Assembly: GCF_018343715.1 (NCBI RefSeq)
Contig: NZ_JAGYPL010000003.1
Coordinates: forward strand, 441,784 to 505,783
Source: Bacillus sp. FJAT-49711
GTDB taxonomy: Bacteria > Bacillota > Bacilli > Bacillales > Bacillaceae_C
Length of the DNA stretch: 64,000 nucleotides
Reading direction: 5' to 3'
Both the position numbers and the translations under genes were made by a program. Every line of letters begins with the position of its first letter. Positions within the stretch are counted from its first letter, which is position 1. The notes below the pieces were generated by a model that searched no databases, was not told the DNA's origin, and was given only the letters and a program-made list of their open reading frames with translations. This document shows positions 42,871-51,492 of this stretch, piece after piece.

Positions 42871-43719
42871 TTATAAGGTATGTATTTTGTTTAAAGACTC
42901 CAAAGCGTTTTTTAAACTTTTTTCAACTAAAATTCCCTCAAAGCTAATACCTAAGTGAACGATAGATTGAGCTATTTCTGGCCGCAGCCCTGTTAAAACG
43001 GTTTCGACTCCAATTAATTTCAAGGAGTTAATGACTTGAAATAGTTCATTGGCCACCATTGTATCCATCATGGGGACACCGGATAAATCAATTATTAAAA
43101 ACTGATTTTCCAATTTTGCACAACTATTCAATGTGTTTTCTTTTAATATTTTTGCACGGTAAGTATCAAGGTCACCAATTAATGGAAGGATCGCAATATC
43201 ATCAGTAAGCGACACGACAGGCACAGAATATTCTTGTATCGCTTTTTGAGCTAGGTCTAATGTTTTCCTATGATTTTCTACAAACGAAACACTAAAAATA
43301 TATCCCGCATGATCGATAAGAGGATCGATAATACGGTTCACAACAACTACTTCTTCGCCTTTTACATTATTCTCTTTTATAATGTCTATCATCATATCCC
43401 ACAGTACAGTTCTCCATGATGTTAGTGTTTTTAAGGCTTCATCTAAAGAAAGTTGAAAGCTTACTGCCACCGTACCTGTCACTTCTGCCCATTGTGTGAC
43501 ATTGTCCCACATAGATTCTTTATTATTTTGCTTAACGGCTTCGCCTAAAAACATAAGAAATTCTGCCCGCCACTTATTAAGTTCTTCCATTTGATCTGAT
43601 GTCATAAAGGAATCGACAAAATTCTTATCAAATATTTCATTTAAACGTACAGCAGCTTGGTAGCTGTTTTCAATAATAAATTCGCCCAATAATATATTAA
43701 AGCTCTTTTTCTCCTCCAA
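42871..43719 (-). CDS. RsbR-family stressosome protein (STAS domain)
   Basis: The 282-residue protein has an N-terminal helical, non-haem globin-like domain (about 1-150) and a C-terminal STAS domain. The latter begins VPVVSLTDDIAILPLIGDLD and contains DLSGVPMMDTMVANELFQV, with the threonine phosphorylated by RsbT in the family. RsbR paralogues build the stressosome that controls SigB. No rsbS, rsbT or sigB lies here, so it is a dispersed paralogue. Confidence 0.9.
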   Translation of the reverse strand: MEEKKSFNILLGEFIIENSYQAAVRLNEIFDKNFVDSFMTSDQMEELNKWRAEFLMFLGEAVKQNNKESMWDNVTQWAEVTGTVAVSFQLSLDEALKTLTSWRTVLWDMMIDIIKENNVKGEEVVVVNRIIDPLIDHAGYIFSVSFVENHRKTLDLAQKAIQEYSVPVVSLTDDIAILPLIGDLDTYRAKILKENTLNSCAKLENQFLIIDLSGVPMMDTMVANELFQVINSLKLIGVETVLTGLRPEIAQSIVHLGISFEGILVEKSLKNALESLNKIHTL

Positions 43720-43869
43720 ATTCCAGACCTCCTATCCTAGTAAAACTACTGTATCATAATACTTGTTAATAATAGTGGAATTTTTATAGCTTTTATCCGT
43801 TTTGTTTACTAGACTTTTATTGCCGTTTACTGGCCTACATCTTCCTTTGAACGTTTTTACTTTTACAAA

Positions 43870-43902
43870 AAAACAGCCCTGTCACAAATAACAGGACTGC
43901 CT
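43870..43902 (-). terminator. terminator of the aldo/keto reductase gene
   Basis: CAGCCCTGT and ACAGGACTG pair around CACAAATA, followed by a T run on the minus strand. Confidence 0.82.
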
Positions 43903-43917
43903 ATTTTCATTTTTTTA

Positions 43918-44838
43918 TTATATCTTCACTGAACCCGGATGATCATCTTTCACAATATCAAGTGATGCTGCTTTTGCATTTATTTCGACTTGCTCAGGGC
44001 TCTTACAGCCAGGAATGACAGTAGTAACGGCTGGATGTTGTAAACACCACGCCAGAGCCCATTCTGCCATATTCACACCTTCTGGCACTTCGTTTTGTTT
44101 AATTTCCTCTACTAGACGAAGCTTTTCATCAACTTCATCACGATCGCGCCCTTTTCTTACGTTGTCACTAAAAACAGCCCCCGGTCTATATTTACCACTT
44201 AGGAATCCACTTGCCAAAGGAACACGAGCCAGTACACCTAGGTCTTGTTCAATACACGAAGGGAAAACTTCCTTTTCTGGAACTTGGTCAATTCGGTTAT
44301 ACACAACTTGGATCGCTTTAGCATTTACCTCAGTTGCTTTTGATGTTTGATAGATATTCGCATTACTGCCAATGGAAATTCCTAGATTTCTAATTTTTCC
44401 TGCCTGTACTTGCTTGTCCAGCATCGTCCATAATTCATCGTTATCAAAATCTTCATCGGAACCAGAATGAAATTGATAAAGATCAATATAATCTGTCTGT
44501 AAAGATTTGAGTGATTCCTCTAGTTGTATGCGGACTGCATCCACACTCCATGCATGTTCCCAATGGTCATGCCATTTGTGGCCAAACTTGGAAGCAACTA
44601 CCCAATCTTCACGTCGGTCACGTTTAAGGAAATCACCGATAAAACGTTCGGACATATGATGAGGACCGTAACATTCTGCTGTATCAATCAGGTTAATGCC
44701 TAATTCTTTGGCACGTGTCAGAATGGCATCCGCTTCCTCTTGATTAAAATCTTTTCCCCAGTCACCACCAAATTGCCAAGTACCTACACCAACAACTGAA
44801 ACATTTAAATCCGTTTTCCCTAAGCGTCTATACTTCAT
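43918..44838 (-). CDS. aldo/keto reductase
   Basis: The ATG at 44838, with AGAGGTG at 6-bp spacing, gives 306 residues beginning MKYRRLGKTDLNV. The catalytic tetrad is visible: Asp in LIDTAECYG, the Tyr of that motif, Lys in VVASKFG and His in YQFHSG. The NADPH site IPGCKSPEQV is near the C-terminus. It reduces an aldehyde or ketone sugar or related carbonyl; the substrate is unknown. Single gene. Confidence 0.92.
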   Translation of the reverse strand: MKYRRLGKTDLNVSVVGVGTWQFGGDWGKDFNQEEADAILTRAKELGINLIDTAECYGPHHMSERFIGDFLKRDRREDWVVASKFGHKWHDHWEHAWSVDAVRIQLEESLKSLQTDYIDLYQFHSGSDEDFDNDELWTMLDKQVQAGKIRNLGISIGSNANIYQTSKATEVNAKAIQVVYNRIDQVPEKEVFPSCIEQDLGVLARVPLASGFLSGKYRPGAVFSDNVRKGRDRDEVDEKLRLVEEIKQNEVPEGVNMAEWALAWCLQHPAVTTVIPGCKSPEQVEINAKAASLDIVKDDHPGSVKI

Positions 44839-44931
44839 AAAAAACACCTCTATACTTATAATTTGGTAATGCTTTCATACTTCATTTATACCATATTGAC
44901 AGGACTTTCTACTAGTTTTTGATATTGAAAG

Positions 44932-45921
44932 TTAATTTTCCACTTGATCAAAACTCGCTTCATAAAGCTTTTTCGTCACAATAAAACGCTCTAATGAGTC
45001 TTCCGTTCCCATGACTACAGAAATAAGTCGAATATCATCTCTTTCTACTGTACCTGCAAAACAATAACCCGCTTCATCTGTAAAGCCTGTCTTGAGACCA
45101 TCTACACCCTTGAAGCCAACTTGTTCATTTTTTCCCGGCAGCATCCAATTTGTATTGTTGTATACATGACCACCAAAAGTAAAACTTGATGTTGAGGCAA
45201 TTTCATGGATTTCAGGAAATTGAGTGATCAATGCTTTTGTTAAAATGGTTAAATCCTTTGCTGACATTTCATTGGCGTCTTGTGGAGAACCAGTGGAGTA
45301 GTATTTTCCAAGATCTTCATTATTTAGTCCCGTGCTGTTTACAAACGTTGAATTTTTCAAACCCAATTGAGCGGCGTTTTCATTCATTTCCTCCACAAAC
45401 TCTTTTTCGGTTCCTGAAACCGTCTCAGCCAATGCAATCGTTGCACCGTTTGCTGATTGAATCGCCATCGCATAAAACAAATCACGAATCGTATACGGTT
45501 GATCTTTTTTTAAATGAACAGAAGCAAAACCAGGTGTATTGGAAATGGTATAAGCGTAATCGCTGACGATTATCGATTGATCCCAAGTAAGTTTACCTTT
45601 TTTAATCGCCTCTAACACTAAATACTCCGTCATCATTTTCGACATACTTGCGGTCGGAAATGATTCATCGCTATTTTTCTCATAAAGAATGCTACCATCC
45701 CTAGCATCGATTAACATAACAGATTTGGCATTTATATTTAATTCCGTTAAAGGATGAATGACTTTAATTGTAAATTCCTTTGGTTTTACCTCAAGTTGTT
45801 GAAGCGGCAAGTACCTAACCGACAACGGACTATTCGGTTGATTTTTAGTGTTTATTAGTACGGGGCTTCCAATTATGATTAATAGTAAGATTGGTATAAT
45901 AACTTTTTTTAATAGCTTCAT
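44932..45921 (-). CDS. D-alanyl-D-alanine carboxypeptidase (serine type, DacF/PBP5 class)
   Basis: The 329-residue protein has an N-terminal membrane anchor (about 7-24) and the three penicillin-binding motifs: SMSK at 92-95 (nucleophile Ser92), SAN in the QSANGATIAL helix and KTG in GLKTGFTDEAG. It lacks the C-terminal amphipathic domain of PBP5. It trims the terminal D-alanine of peptidoglycan outside the cell. The start is ATG at 45921. Confidence 0.9.
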   Translation of the reverse strand: MKLLKKVIIPILLLIIIGSPVLINTKNQPNSPLSVRYLPLQQLEVKPKEFTIKVIHPLTELNINAKSVMLIDARDGSILYEKNSDESFPTASMSKMMTEYLVLEAIKKGKLTWDQSIIVSDYAYTISNTPGFASVHLKKDQPYTIRDLFYAMAIQSANGATIALAETVSGTEKEFVEEMNENAAQLGLKNSTFVNSTGLNNEDLGKYYSTGSPQDANEMSAKDLTILTKALITQFPEIHEIASTSSFTFGGHVYNNTNWMLPGKNEQVGFKGVDGLKTGFTDEAGYCFAGTVERDDIRLISVVMGTEDSLERFIVTKKLYEASFDQVEN

Positions 45922-46026
45922 AATTCCTCCAGGATACAGAATGTCATATATAATATAGCAAAGATTTCATGTTTAAAATGAATCTTTTAAAAAACCATTC
46001 CGTATTAATAAAAAAAAGGTATTGTG

Positions 46027-46785
46027 ATGGTGTTAAATATGAGTACAGGTACAATCATTTTTATTATCGCTATGGGTTGGGCATTAATCATTTACGGCGG
46101 CTTGACATATTTAATCGTAAAGAAAAAGGAATACAGCCTCATTTCAGGATTTTTACATCGGTCGAAGGAAGAACAGGAATATTTAATTCAAAATGGGTAC
46201 ATTGAGGCATTAGGGAAAATTTTAAAAATTACGTTTTATTTATTTGCAGCAACGTTCTTGTTAGGCCTGCTCCCTATTCCATATGGTTTTGAAACTGGGA
46301 TTTCCCTATTTTTAGTTGTTTTGCTTGGCGGACTCATTTGGATGCAAAAATTTGAAATCCCTCATAAACGTAAGAAAATGTACTGGATAACAGGTGGGAT
46401 TATGGCTGTTACTATTGGATTAGTTGGGGGGCTCATAATTGCGGGCTCGGTAGACAACGAGGTTACTGTTAATAACGAAATCTTTGAAGTTTCTGGAATG
46501 TACGGAATCGAATGGTCCATCGAGGAGATAAAGTCTGTTGAGCTGTTAGATGAACTTCCAGAAGTGATCATGAAGTCAAATGGCTTTGCAACTTCCGGGC
46601 AATTGAAAGGGCGTTTTCAATTAGAAAAACCATACGGTAGTGGTTTATTATTTGTAAGCGGGAAAAACAAACCTTATTTGTATGTAACTACAAAGAAGGA
46701 TTACTTAATTTTAAATCGAAAAAATAGTGAAGATACACAAAATATTTACGAGGCTTTACTTAAGGTTTGGGAAAATAATAAGTAA
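46027..46785 (+). CDS. DUF3784-like membrane protein with a PH-like C-terminal domain
   Basis: I take the ATG at 46027, with AAAGG at 7-bp spacing, giving 252 residues. Four membrane helices cover about 1-30, 65-110 and 125-145. A soluble domain follows that starts DNEVTVNNEIFEVSGMYGIEW and resembles the bacterial PH-like domain appended to DUF3784 proteins. Function unknown. It is divergent from the carboxypeptidase gene. Confidence 0.72.
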   Translation: MVLNMSTGTIIFIIAMGWALIIYGGLTYLIVKKKEYSLISGFLHRSKEEQEYLIQNGYIEALGKILKITFYLFAATFLLGLLPIPYGFETGISLFLVVLLGGLIWMQKFEIPHKRKKMYWITGGIMAVTIGLVGGLIIAGSVDNEVTVNNEIFEVSGMYGIEWSIEEIKSVELLDELPEVIMKSNGFATSGQLKGRFQLEKPYGSGLLFVSGKNKPYLYVTTKKDYLILNRKNSEDTQNIYEALLKVWENNK

Positions 46786-46789
46786 TTTA

Positions 46790-46828
46790 GAAAGGAAGGC
46801 TCCTAAAACATTGAGCCTTCCTTTTATT
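46790..46828. terminator. bidirectional terminator
   Basis: GAAAGGAAGGCTC and GAGCCTTCCTTTT form a stem around CTAAAACATT, with A-rich and T-rich flanks between convergent genes. Confidence 0.85.
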
Positions 46829-46834
46829 TCTTAT

Positions 46835-47383
46835 TTATCTTACTGTTTTTAACGCGCCGCTCCAAGAGACAACTTCTTCAAGCATTGTATTGATGTTTTG
46901 TAAATGTAACTCAGCTGGTTTGAATTGACTGAAGTTTTCAAAGTCTGTAAATAATGATAGTGTTGGATGTGTACGAACATCAGCTATTTTCAATTCTCCA
47001 CAAATTCCACGCAAATGTTCAGCTGCACGGGCTCCACCTGTAGAACCATAACTTACGATTCCAGCAGCTTTGTTATACCATACATCACGAGCTGAATCTA
47101 ATGCATTTTTCAATGCACCTGTAATGCTGTGATTGTATTCTTGAACAATAAATACAAATCCATCTAAACTAGCAAGCTTTTCATTCCAAGCTTGTAATCC
47201 AGGTTCGTCGCCAGTACCTTCACCTAAAAGCGGCAATTTGTACTCTGAAATATCTACGATCTCGTAATTGGCATCTTCACGCAAATCAGCGACCCCTTTT
47301 ACCCATTCTCCAACTTGTGGGCTAACGCGTCCCTGACGTGTACTTCCTAAAATAATCCCAATGTTTAATTTTTCTTGTGCCAT
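46835..47383 (-). CDS. NAD(P)H-dependent FMN reductase-like protein
   Basis: The 182-residue flavodoxin-like protein has the phosphate loop GSTRQGRVSPQVG and the flavin motif VQEYNHSITGALKNALD, with SYGSTGGARAAEHLR after it. It is of the azobenzene-reductase group, distinct in sequence from the one at 10203. GGAGGAAAAATAC precedes the ATG. Confidence 0.9.
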   Translation of the reverse strand: MAQEKLNIGIILGSTRQGRVSPQVGEWVKGVADLREDANYEIVDISEYKLPLLGEGTGDEPGLQAWNEKLASLDGFVFIVQEYNHSITGALKNALDSARDVWYNKAAGIVSYGSTGGARAAEHLRGICGELKIADVRTHPTLSLFTDFENFSQFKPAELHLQNINTMLEEVVSWSGALKTVR

Positions 47384-47589
47384 GTATTTTTCCTCCTTGA
47401 TGACTTATCTATTGTATAATTATAAAGTCCTAAAAAATGGTATAAAACTATTAGTTAGTTACTTTATGTAAGTAATTATATTTATATAATTACAGAGTGT
47501 CAAGTTAATAGAATGGAAAATTTAATTACCATTTATTATCTTATTTAATTAAGACTGTGCATTAGTCGTTTAGCCAGAAAAATTTTCAC

Positions 47590-47800
47590 GGCTTTCTATG
47601 GATATGGTCATTTTGAATTTTTAATCGTGCAATTTTACGACTTCCCATCGATATGGGCACTTTGAATGCTTCAATCGGATAGATTTCATGTCTTACCTAT
47701 CGACACAGGTGCTTCGAATAATCCAATCGGTCAGATTTCACGATTGATTTATCGACATGAGCCCAATGATTCATTCATTTGTTATCATTATTCGCAACTC
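47590..47800. repeat. degenerate tandem repeat array (49-52 bp period)
   Basis: ATGGATATGG, ATCGATATGG, ATCGACACAG and ATCGACATGA start units at 47598, 47647, 47699 and 47751 (intervals 49, 52, 52). Each unit then carries a variant of GCTTCGAATAATCCAATCGG and TTTCACGATT. It fills most of the 420-bp gap between the FMN reductase and the dehydrogenase. Units resemble those of the array at 11893, as in CGAC..AGG....AAT. Confidence 0.7.
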
Positions 47801-47806
47801 AAATGA

Positions 47807-48790
47807 TTAGTTGTTCAAAAACACTTTTCCGCTCTTTTTTTCATGGGATTGAGTTGCATGTATGGCTTCTTTTACATCCATAAAGTCATATTGAGTATGT
47901 GGTGTCATGAGTTTTAGTTTTTTCTCGTTAGAAAAGGAAATCAACCTTTCAAATGTTTCTTGCCATGTTTTTACAGATACTTGTTGGTTCCAATGCCGCA
48001 AATGAAATATCTTTACAGTCGCTTTATTCGCTATTATTTTCCAATCGATAGGTTTACCCGATAAAAGACCGATTGATAAAAAAGTTCCGTTAGATTTCAG
48101 GCAGTTTGCCATTTCGGTACCGTGTGCACCGCCTATAGAGTCGATTACTGCAGTAATACCCTGCCCATTCGTTAATTCTCGAACTTCAGAAGCTAGTGAT
48201 GATTTCGATGTATTAATAACATAAGAGGCACCCAATTCTAGTAATTCTTTCGTATGGATATCATTTCTTACGGCAGCTACTAGCTTAAAACCAAAAATTT
48301 TAGAAAGCTGGGCAAAAATACGCCCAATCGCGGAGCCGCAGGCATTAACGAGTATTGTGTCGCTAGGTTGCAATTGCAATATCTCCTTGCACACAGCCCA
48401 GGCAGTTACTGGATTTATGTATAACTGAGCCGCTGTAAAATCGTCTATTGTATTCGGTATTGGGATTGCCCATTCCGCGGATGAACATACATAGTCTTGC
48501 CACGTGCCTTCTCCGCGAAGTGGCAAAACCCGTTTGCCAAGAAGCTCGCGAGAGAGTGAAGGACCGATTTCTTCGACGATCCCAACCCCTTCGTAGCCAG
48601 GAATCATCGGAAGTGAAATACGATGCGAATAAGATCCATAAATGGGAATAATATCAGAAGGATTGATCGGACGAGTAATCATTCGAACAAGAATTTCTCC
48701 AGCCCGTGGAGATTGAATATGTTTTTTTTCGATTTTCAAAACATTTTCCGGTCTTCCATATTTGTAATATTTCACACATTTTGCTTCCAT
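47807..48790 (-). CDS. zinc-type medium-chain dehydrogenase/quinone oxidoreductase
   Basis: The ATG at 48790 follows AAAGGGAG; the protein is 327 residues and begins MEAKCVKYYKYGRPENVLK. The MDR fold is clear: GEILVRMITRPINPSD, the GYEGVGIVEEIGP region and the NADPH loop NACGSAIGRIFAQLSKIFG. No structural zinc cysteines are seen, so it belongs to the quinone oxidoreductase or 2-enoyl-thioester reductase group. It probably reduces an unsaturated carbonyl with NADPH. Confidence 0.85.
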   Translation of the reverse strand: MEAKCVKYYKYGRPENVLKIEKKHIQSPRAGEILVRMITRPINPSDIIPIYGSYSHRISLPMIPGYEGVGIVEEIGPSLSRELLGKRVLPLRGEGTWQDYVCSSAEWAIPIPNTIDDFTAAQLYINPVTAWAVCKEILQLQPSDTILVNACGSAIGRIFAQLSKIFGFKLVAAVRNDIHTKELLELGASYVINTSKSSLASEVRELTNGQGITAVIDSIGGAHGTEMANCLKSNGTFLSIGLLSGKPIDWKIIANKATVKIFHLRHWNQQVSVKTWQETFERLISFSNEKKLKLMTPHTQYDFMDVKEAIHATQSHEKKSGKVFLNN

Positions 48791-48908
48791 CCAAAGGCTC
48801 CCTTTGCTCAATCTCCCATTGACAGGAAATATCATCGCTTTTATACTTATATCGTAACTCAAATACTAAAAATGTACTTGTGGACTTTTCTAGAGATTCT
48901 CTATTTTC

Positions 48909-48945
48909 GCCACACAGCTGTCTATAAATCAGCCGTGTGGCTTTT
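48909..48945 (+). terminator. terminator-like hairpin in the leader of the EamA gene
   Basis: GCCACACAGCTG and CAGCCGTGTGGC pair with one mismatch, followed by TTTT. It ends about 30 bp before the start at 48972, so it is either a leader attenuator or stops upstream transcription. Confidence 0.45.
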
Positions 48946-48971
48946 CTATGTATAGGAAAGGATGAATTACC

Positions 48972-49862
48972 ATGAAAACTTGGCAATATGCTTTTATTGT
49001 GTTTTTAGGCGGATGTTCATATGGAATATTATCTACCTTCGTAAAGCTTGCTTATGCTGCTGGTTTTTCTGTTACGGAAGTAATCGGAGGACAGTACCTA
49101 TTTGGGGCAATCCTTATTTGGCTCCTGTTCCTTTTTTCTAAGAAACAAAAAATAACCGGACGGCAAATAGGGAAACTATTATTGTCAGGACTTCCTTTCG
49201 GTTTGACAGGAGTATTTTATTACCAGGCATTGCAAACGCTTGACGCCTCTTTAGCGATCATTTTCCTTTTTCAATTCGTGTGGATCGGAACATTTTTAGA
49301 ATGGGCTTTGTATAGGAAAAAGCCAAACTTCAATAAAGTTATTTCAATTATCATCTTAATTATTGGTTCTGTTCTTGCAGCTGGGATCATCGTTGAAAAA
49401 GGAATAAACATGACATGGCAAGGATCAATTTGGGGGATACTTTCAGCGATTACCTTTACCATTTCAATATTTCTGACAGGTTCAGTTGAAAAAAACTTAC
49501 CACCTATTCAAAGAAGTACACTTATTGCTACTGGCGCTTTAATTACGGTAAGTGTTATATTTCCACCTGTGTTTTTAGCAAATATATCGGTCATTATGGG
49601 TGTGGCGCCATATGGTATATTGCTCGGATTATTCGGTGTCGCTTTACCCCCGCTTTTATTTTCTATTGGAATGCCTCATGTAGGACCAAGTCTTGGAACA
49701 ATTTTATCCGCTTCCGAGCTTCCTGTTGCTGTTACAATGGCTTCTATTATTTTAGCAGAACATGTTGGCTTGTCCCAATGGTTTGGGGTCATGTTAATAC
49801 TGTGCGGGATCATATTTGGCAATATACAGCGTTCCAAAACGGAGCTTGTATACGATAATTAA
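48972..49862 (+). CDS. EamA/DMT-superfamily transporter
   Basis: The 296-residue protein has ten membrane helices and a repeated EamA module. It includes the motifs GGCSYGILSTFVKLAYAAG and, in the second half, LSASELPVAVTMASIILAE. Members move metabolites such as amino acids or nucleosides across the membrane; the substrate is not predictable. GAAAGGATG lies before the ATG. Terminator at 49869 ends the unit. Confidence 0.9.
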   Translation: MKTWQYAFIVFLGGCSYGILSTFVKLAYAAGFSVTEVIGGQYLFGAILIWLLFLFSKKQKITGRQIGKLLLSGLPFGLTGVFYYQALQTLDASLAIIFLFQFVWIGTFLEWALYRKKPNFNKVISIIILIIGSVLAAGIIVEKGINMTWQGSIWGILSAITFTISIFLTGSVEKNLPPIQRSTLIATGALITVSVIFPPVFLANISVIMGVAPYGILLGLFGVALPPLLFSIGMPHVGPSLGTILSASELPVAVTMASIILAEHVGLSQWFGVMLILCGIIFGNIQRSKTELVYDN

Positions 49863-49868
49863 GCTATA

Positions 49869-49905
49869 GAGGAAGGGGCGTGTTTTATCCCCTCCCTCTT
49901 TTTCA
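49869..49905 (+). terminator. terminator after the EamA gene
   Basis: GAGGAAGGGG and CCCCTCCCTC form a stem around CGTGTTTTAT, followed by TTTTT. Confidence 0.85.
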
Positions 49906-49907
49906 TT

Positions 49908-50891
49908 TTAAAGATTCCACTTTAACACAAGCCCTGAATGTGTAAGTCCTCCCCCAAAACCGTAGAGCAATAATCTATTTCCGTTTTTTACTTTCCCTTC
50001 TTCGATTCCAAGGTTAAATGCCAAAGGGATTGATGCGGAAGAGGTATTTCCAAAGTACTCCATGCTTGTTAATGTTTTTTCTATAGGAAAATTAGCTTTT
50101 TCGCATATCGATTCGATCATTCTTAAATTGGCACTATGGGGAATGAACCAATCAATATCATCTATATTCAATTGTGCATTGTGCAATAATGTGTTCATCC
50201 CTTCCGGTAAAGTTCGTGATGCCCACTTATAAACTTCTCTGCCATTTTGAACAATTTTTCCCGTATCATTTAAAGGTTTCCCATCCATTGTAGTTGAAAA
50301 AGATGGTCGATAAACATGAATGCCGCCCTCGCCATTTGTCCCCATATGAGCAGTCACAAAACTTGGGTTTTCATGATCATACTCAACTAACATAGCTCCA
50401 GCACCATCTCCGAATAAAATGCAGGTTGTTCGATCCTTATAGTCCGTCACTTTTGACAATGTTTCCGTCGCCACAACCAATATTTTTTTATGAGCGCCTG
50501 CAGTAATCAAATTATTCGCCAGATGTAGACCATACGTGAAACCCGCACACGTGGCATTTAAGTCAAAAGCTCCAGTACAAGGAATTTGAAAGTGGTTTTG
50601 AATTTGACAAGCAACACTAGGAAATGCAAAGTCCGATGTGGTCGTCGCAACTATGACACAGTCAACGTCTTTTACATCTTTATGATATTTTTCAATCAGA
50701 TTCTCTATAGCTTTGTAAGCTAAATGAGATGCAAATTCCTCCGGACCTGCAATTCTTCGTTCTTTCATCCCAGTTCTCTGCATAATCCATTCATCATTTG
50801 TATCGACCATCTTTTCCAAGTCTTCGTTCAATAATTTCTTCTCAGGAACATAGGTACCAATGGCAGTTATACGCGCTTTAGATTGAAGCAT
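49908..50891 (-). CDS. fabH: beta-ketoacyl-ACP synthase III
   Basis: The ATG at 50891 follows AAAAGGAGTGAAG; the protein is 327 residues. The catalytic triad is present: Cys115 in LNATCAGFTYG, His in WFIPHSAN and Asn in YFGNTSSAS. It condenses acetyl- or branched-chain acyl-CoA with malonyl-ACP to start fatty acid synthesis. It stands alone without other fab genes, so it may be the second, FabHB-like copy found in bacilli. A palindrome precedes the start. Confidence 0.92.
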   Translation of the reverse strand: MLQSKARITAIGTYVPEKKLLNEDLEKMVDTNDEWIMQRTGMKERRIAGPEEFASHLAYKAIENLIEKYHKDVKDVDCVIVATTTSDFAFPSVACQIQNHFQIPCTGAFDLNATCAGFTYGLHLANNLITAGAHKKILVVATETLSKVTDYKDRTTCILFGDGAGAMLVEYDHENPSFVTAHMGTNGEGGIHVYRPSFSTTMDGKPLNDTGKIVQNGREVYKWASRTLPEGMNTLLHNAQLNIDDIDWFIPHSANLRMIESICEKANFPIEKTLTSMEYFGNTSSASIPLAFNLGIEEGKVKNGNRLLLYGFGGGLTHSGLVLKWNL

Positions 50892-50917
50892 AAACTTCAC
50901 TCCTTTTTTTACCATTA

Positions 50918-50945
50918 TATCACCAAGTTATAGCACCTGGTGATA
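50918..50945. promoter_or_regulatory. palindromic element upstream of fabH
   Basis: TATCACCA (50918-50925) and TGGTGATA (50938-50945) are perfect 8-bp inverted arms spaced by 12 bp. It ends about 27 bp before the fabH start. It does not match the FapR box and may be an operator for another regulator. Confidence 0.45.
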
Positions 50946-50952
50946 ATTTTTC

Positions 50953-50981
50953 TAAAAAAAGACGATATCCATTTGGATATA
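50953..50981 (-). terminator. terminator of the riboflavin operon
   Basis: ATATCC and GGATAT pair around ATTT, and the minus strand continues CGTC and seven T. It lies 35 bp after the ribH stop. Confidence 0.75.
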
Positions 50982-51015
50982 GCCTAGATTGAATTAAATG
51001 TTTCTTTATATAGTT

Positions 51016-51480
51016 TTAAAATAGACGATTCAAATTAGCCATCTCAATTGCTGATACTGCAGCATCATAGCCTTTATTGCCCGATTTTGTACCAGCGCGT
51101 TCAATCGCTTGTTCAATATTTTCGGTTGTTACAATGCCAAAAATCACAGGCACTCCAGTCGACAAACTTACAGAAGCTATGCCTTTTGCTGCCTCATTAC
51201 ATACGTAATCATAATGAGTAGTCGATCCCCGGATTACAGTTCCTAAACCGATAATTGCATCATACTTTTTAGTTTCCACCATCTTTTTCGCTATAAAAGG
51301 AACCTCAAATGCACCCGGCACCCAGGCAACATCAATGTCCTCTTCAGAAACACCATGGCGTTTCAAGCCATCCAAAGCACCACTTAATAATTTTCCTGTT
51401 AAAAACTCATTAAATCTACCTACTACTACCCCTATTTTTAAATCTGTCCCAATTAATTGAGCTTCAAATACTTGTCCCAT
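51016..51480 (-). CDS. ribH: 6,7-dimethyl-8-ribityllumazine synthase
   Basis: The 154-residue protein has the lumazine synthase motifs [29 protein letters not shown] and [15 protein letters not shown]. It condenses the pyrimidinedione with dihydroxybutanone phosphate to lumazine and assembles into 60-mers. Last gene of ribD-ribE-ribBA-ribH, 12 bp after ribBA. A terminator follows. Confidence 0.97.
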   Translation of the reverse strand: MGQVFEAQLIGTDLKIGVVVGRFNEFLTGKLLSGALDGLKRHGVSEEDIDVAWVPGAFEVPFIAKKMVETKKYDAIIGLGTVIRGSTTHYDYVCNEAAKGIASVSLSTGVPVIFGIVTTENIEQAIERAGTKSGNKGYDAAVSAIEMANLNRLF

Positions 51481-51492
51481 TTTTCATCTCTC

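Noticed and set aside
48623-48986. Frames on both strands around 48.6-48.9 kb
   Set aside because: They overlap the dehydrogenase start and its upstream region without start signals or domains.
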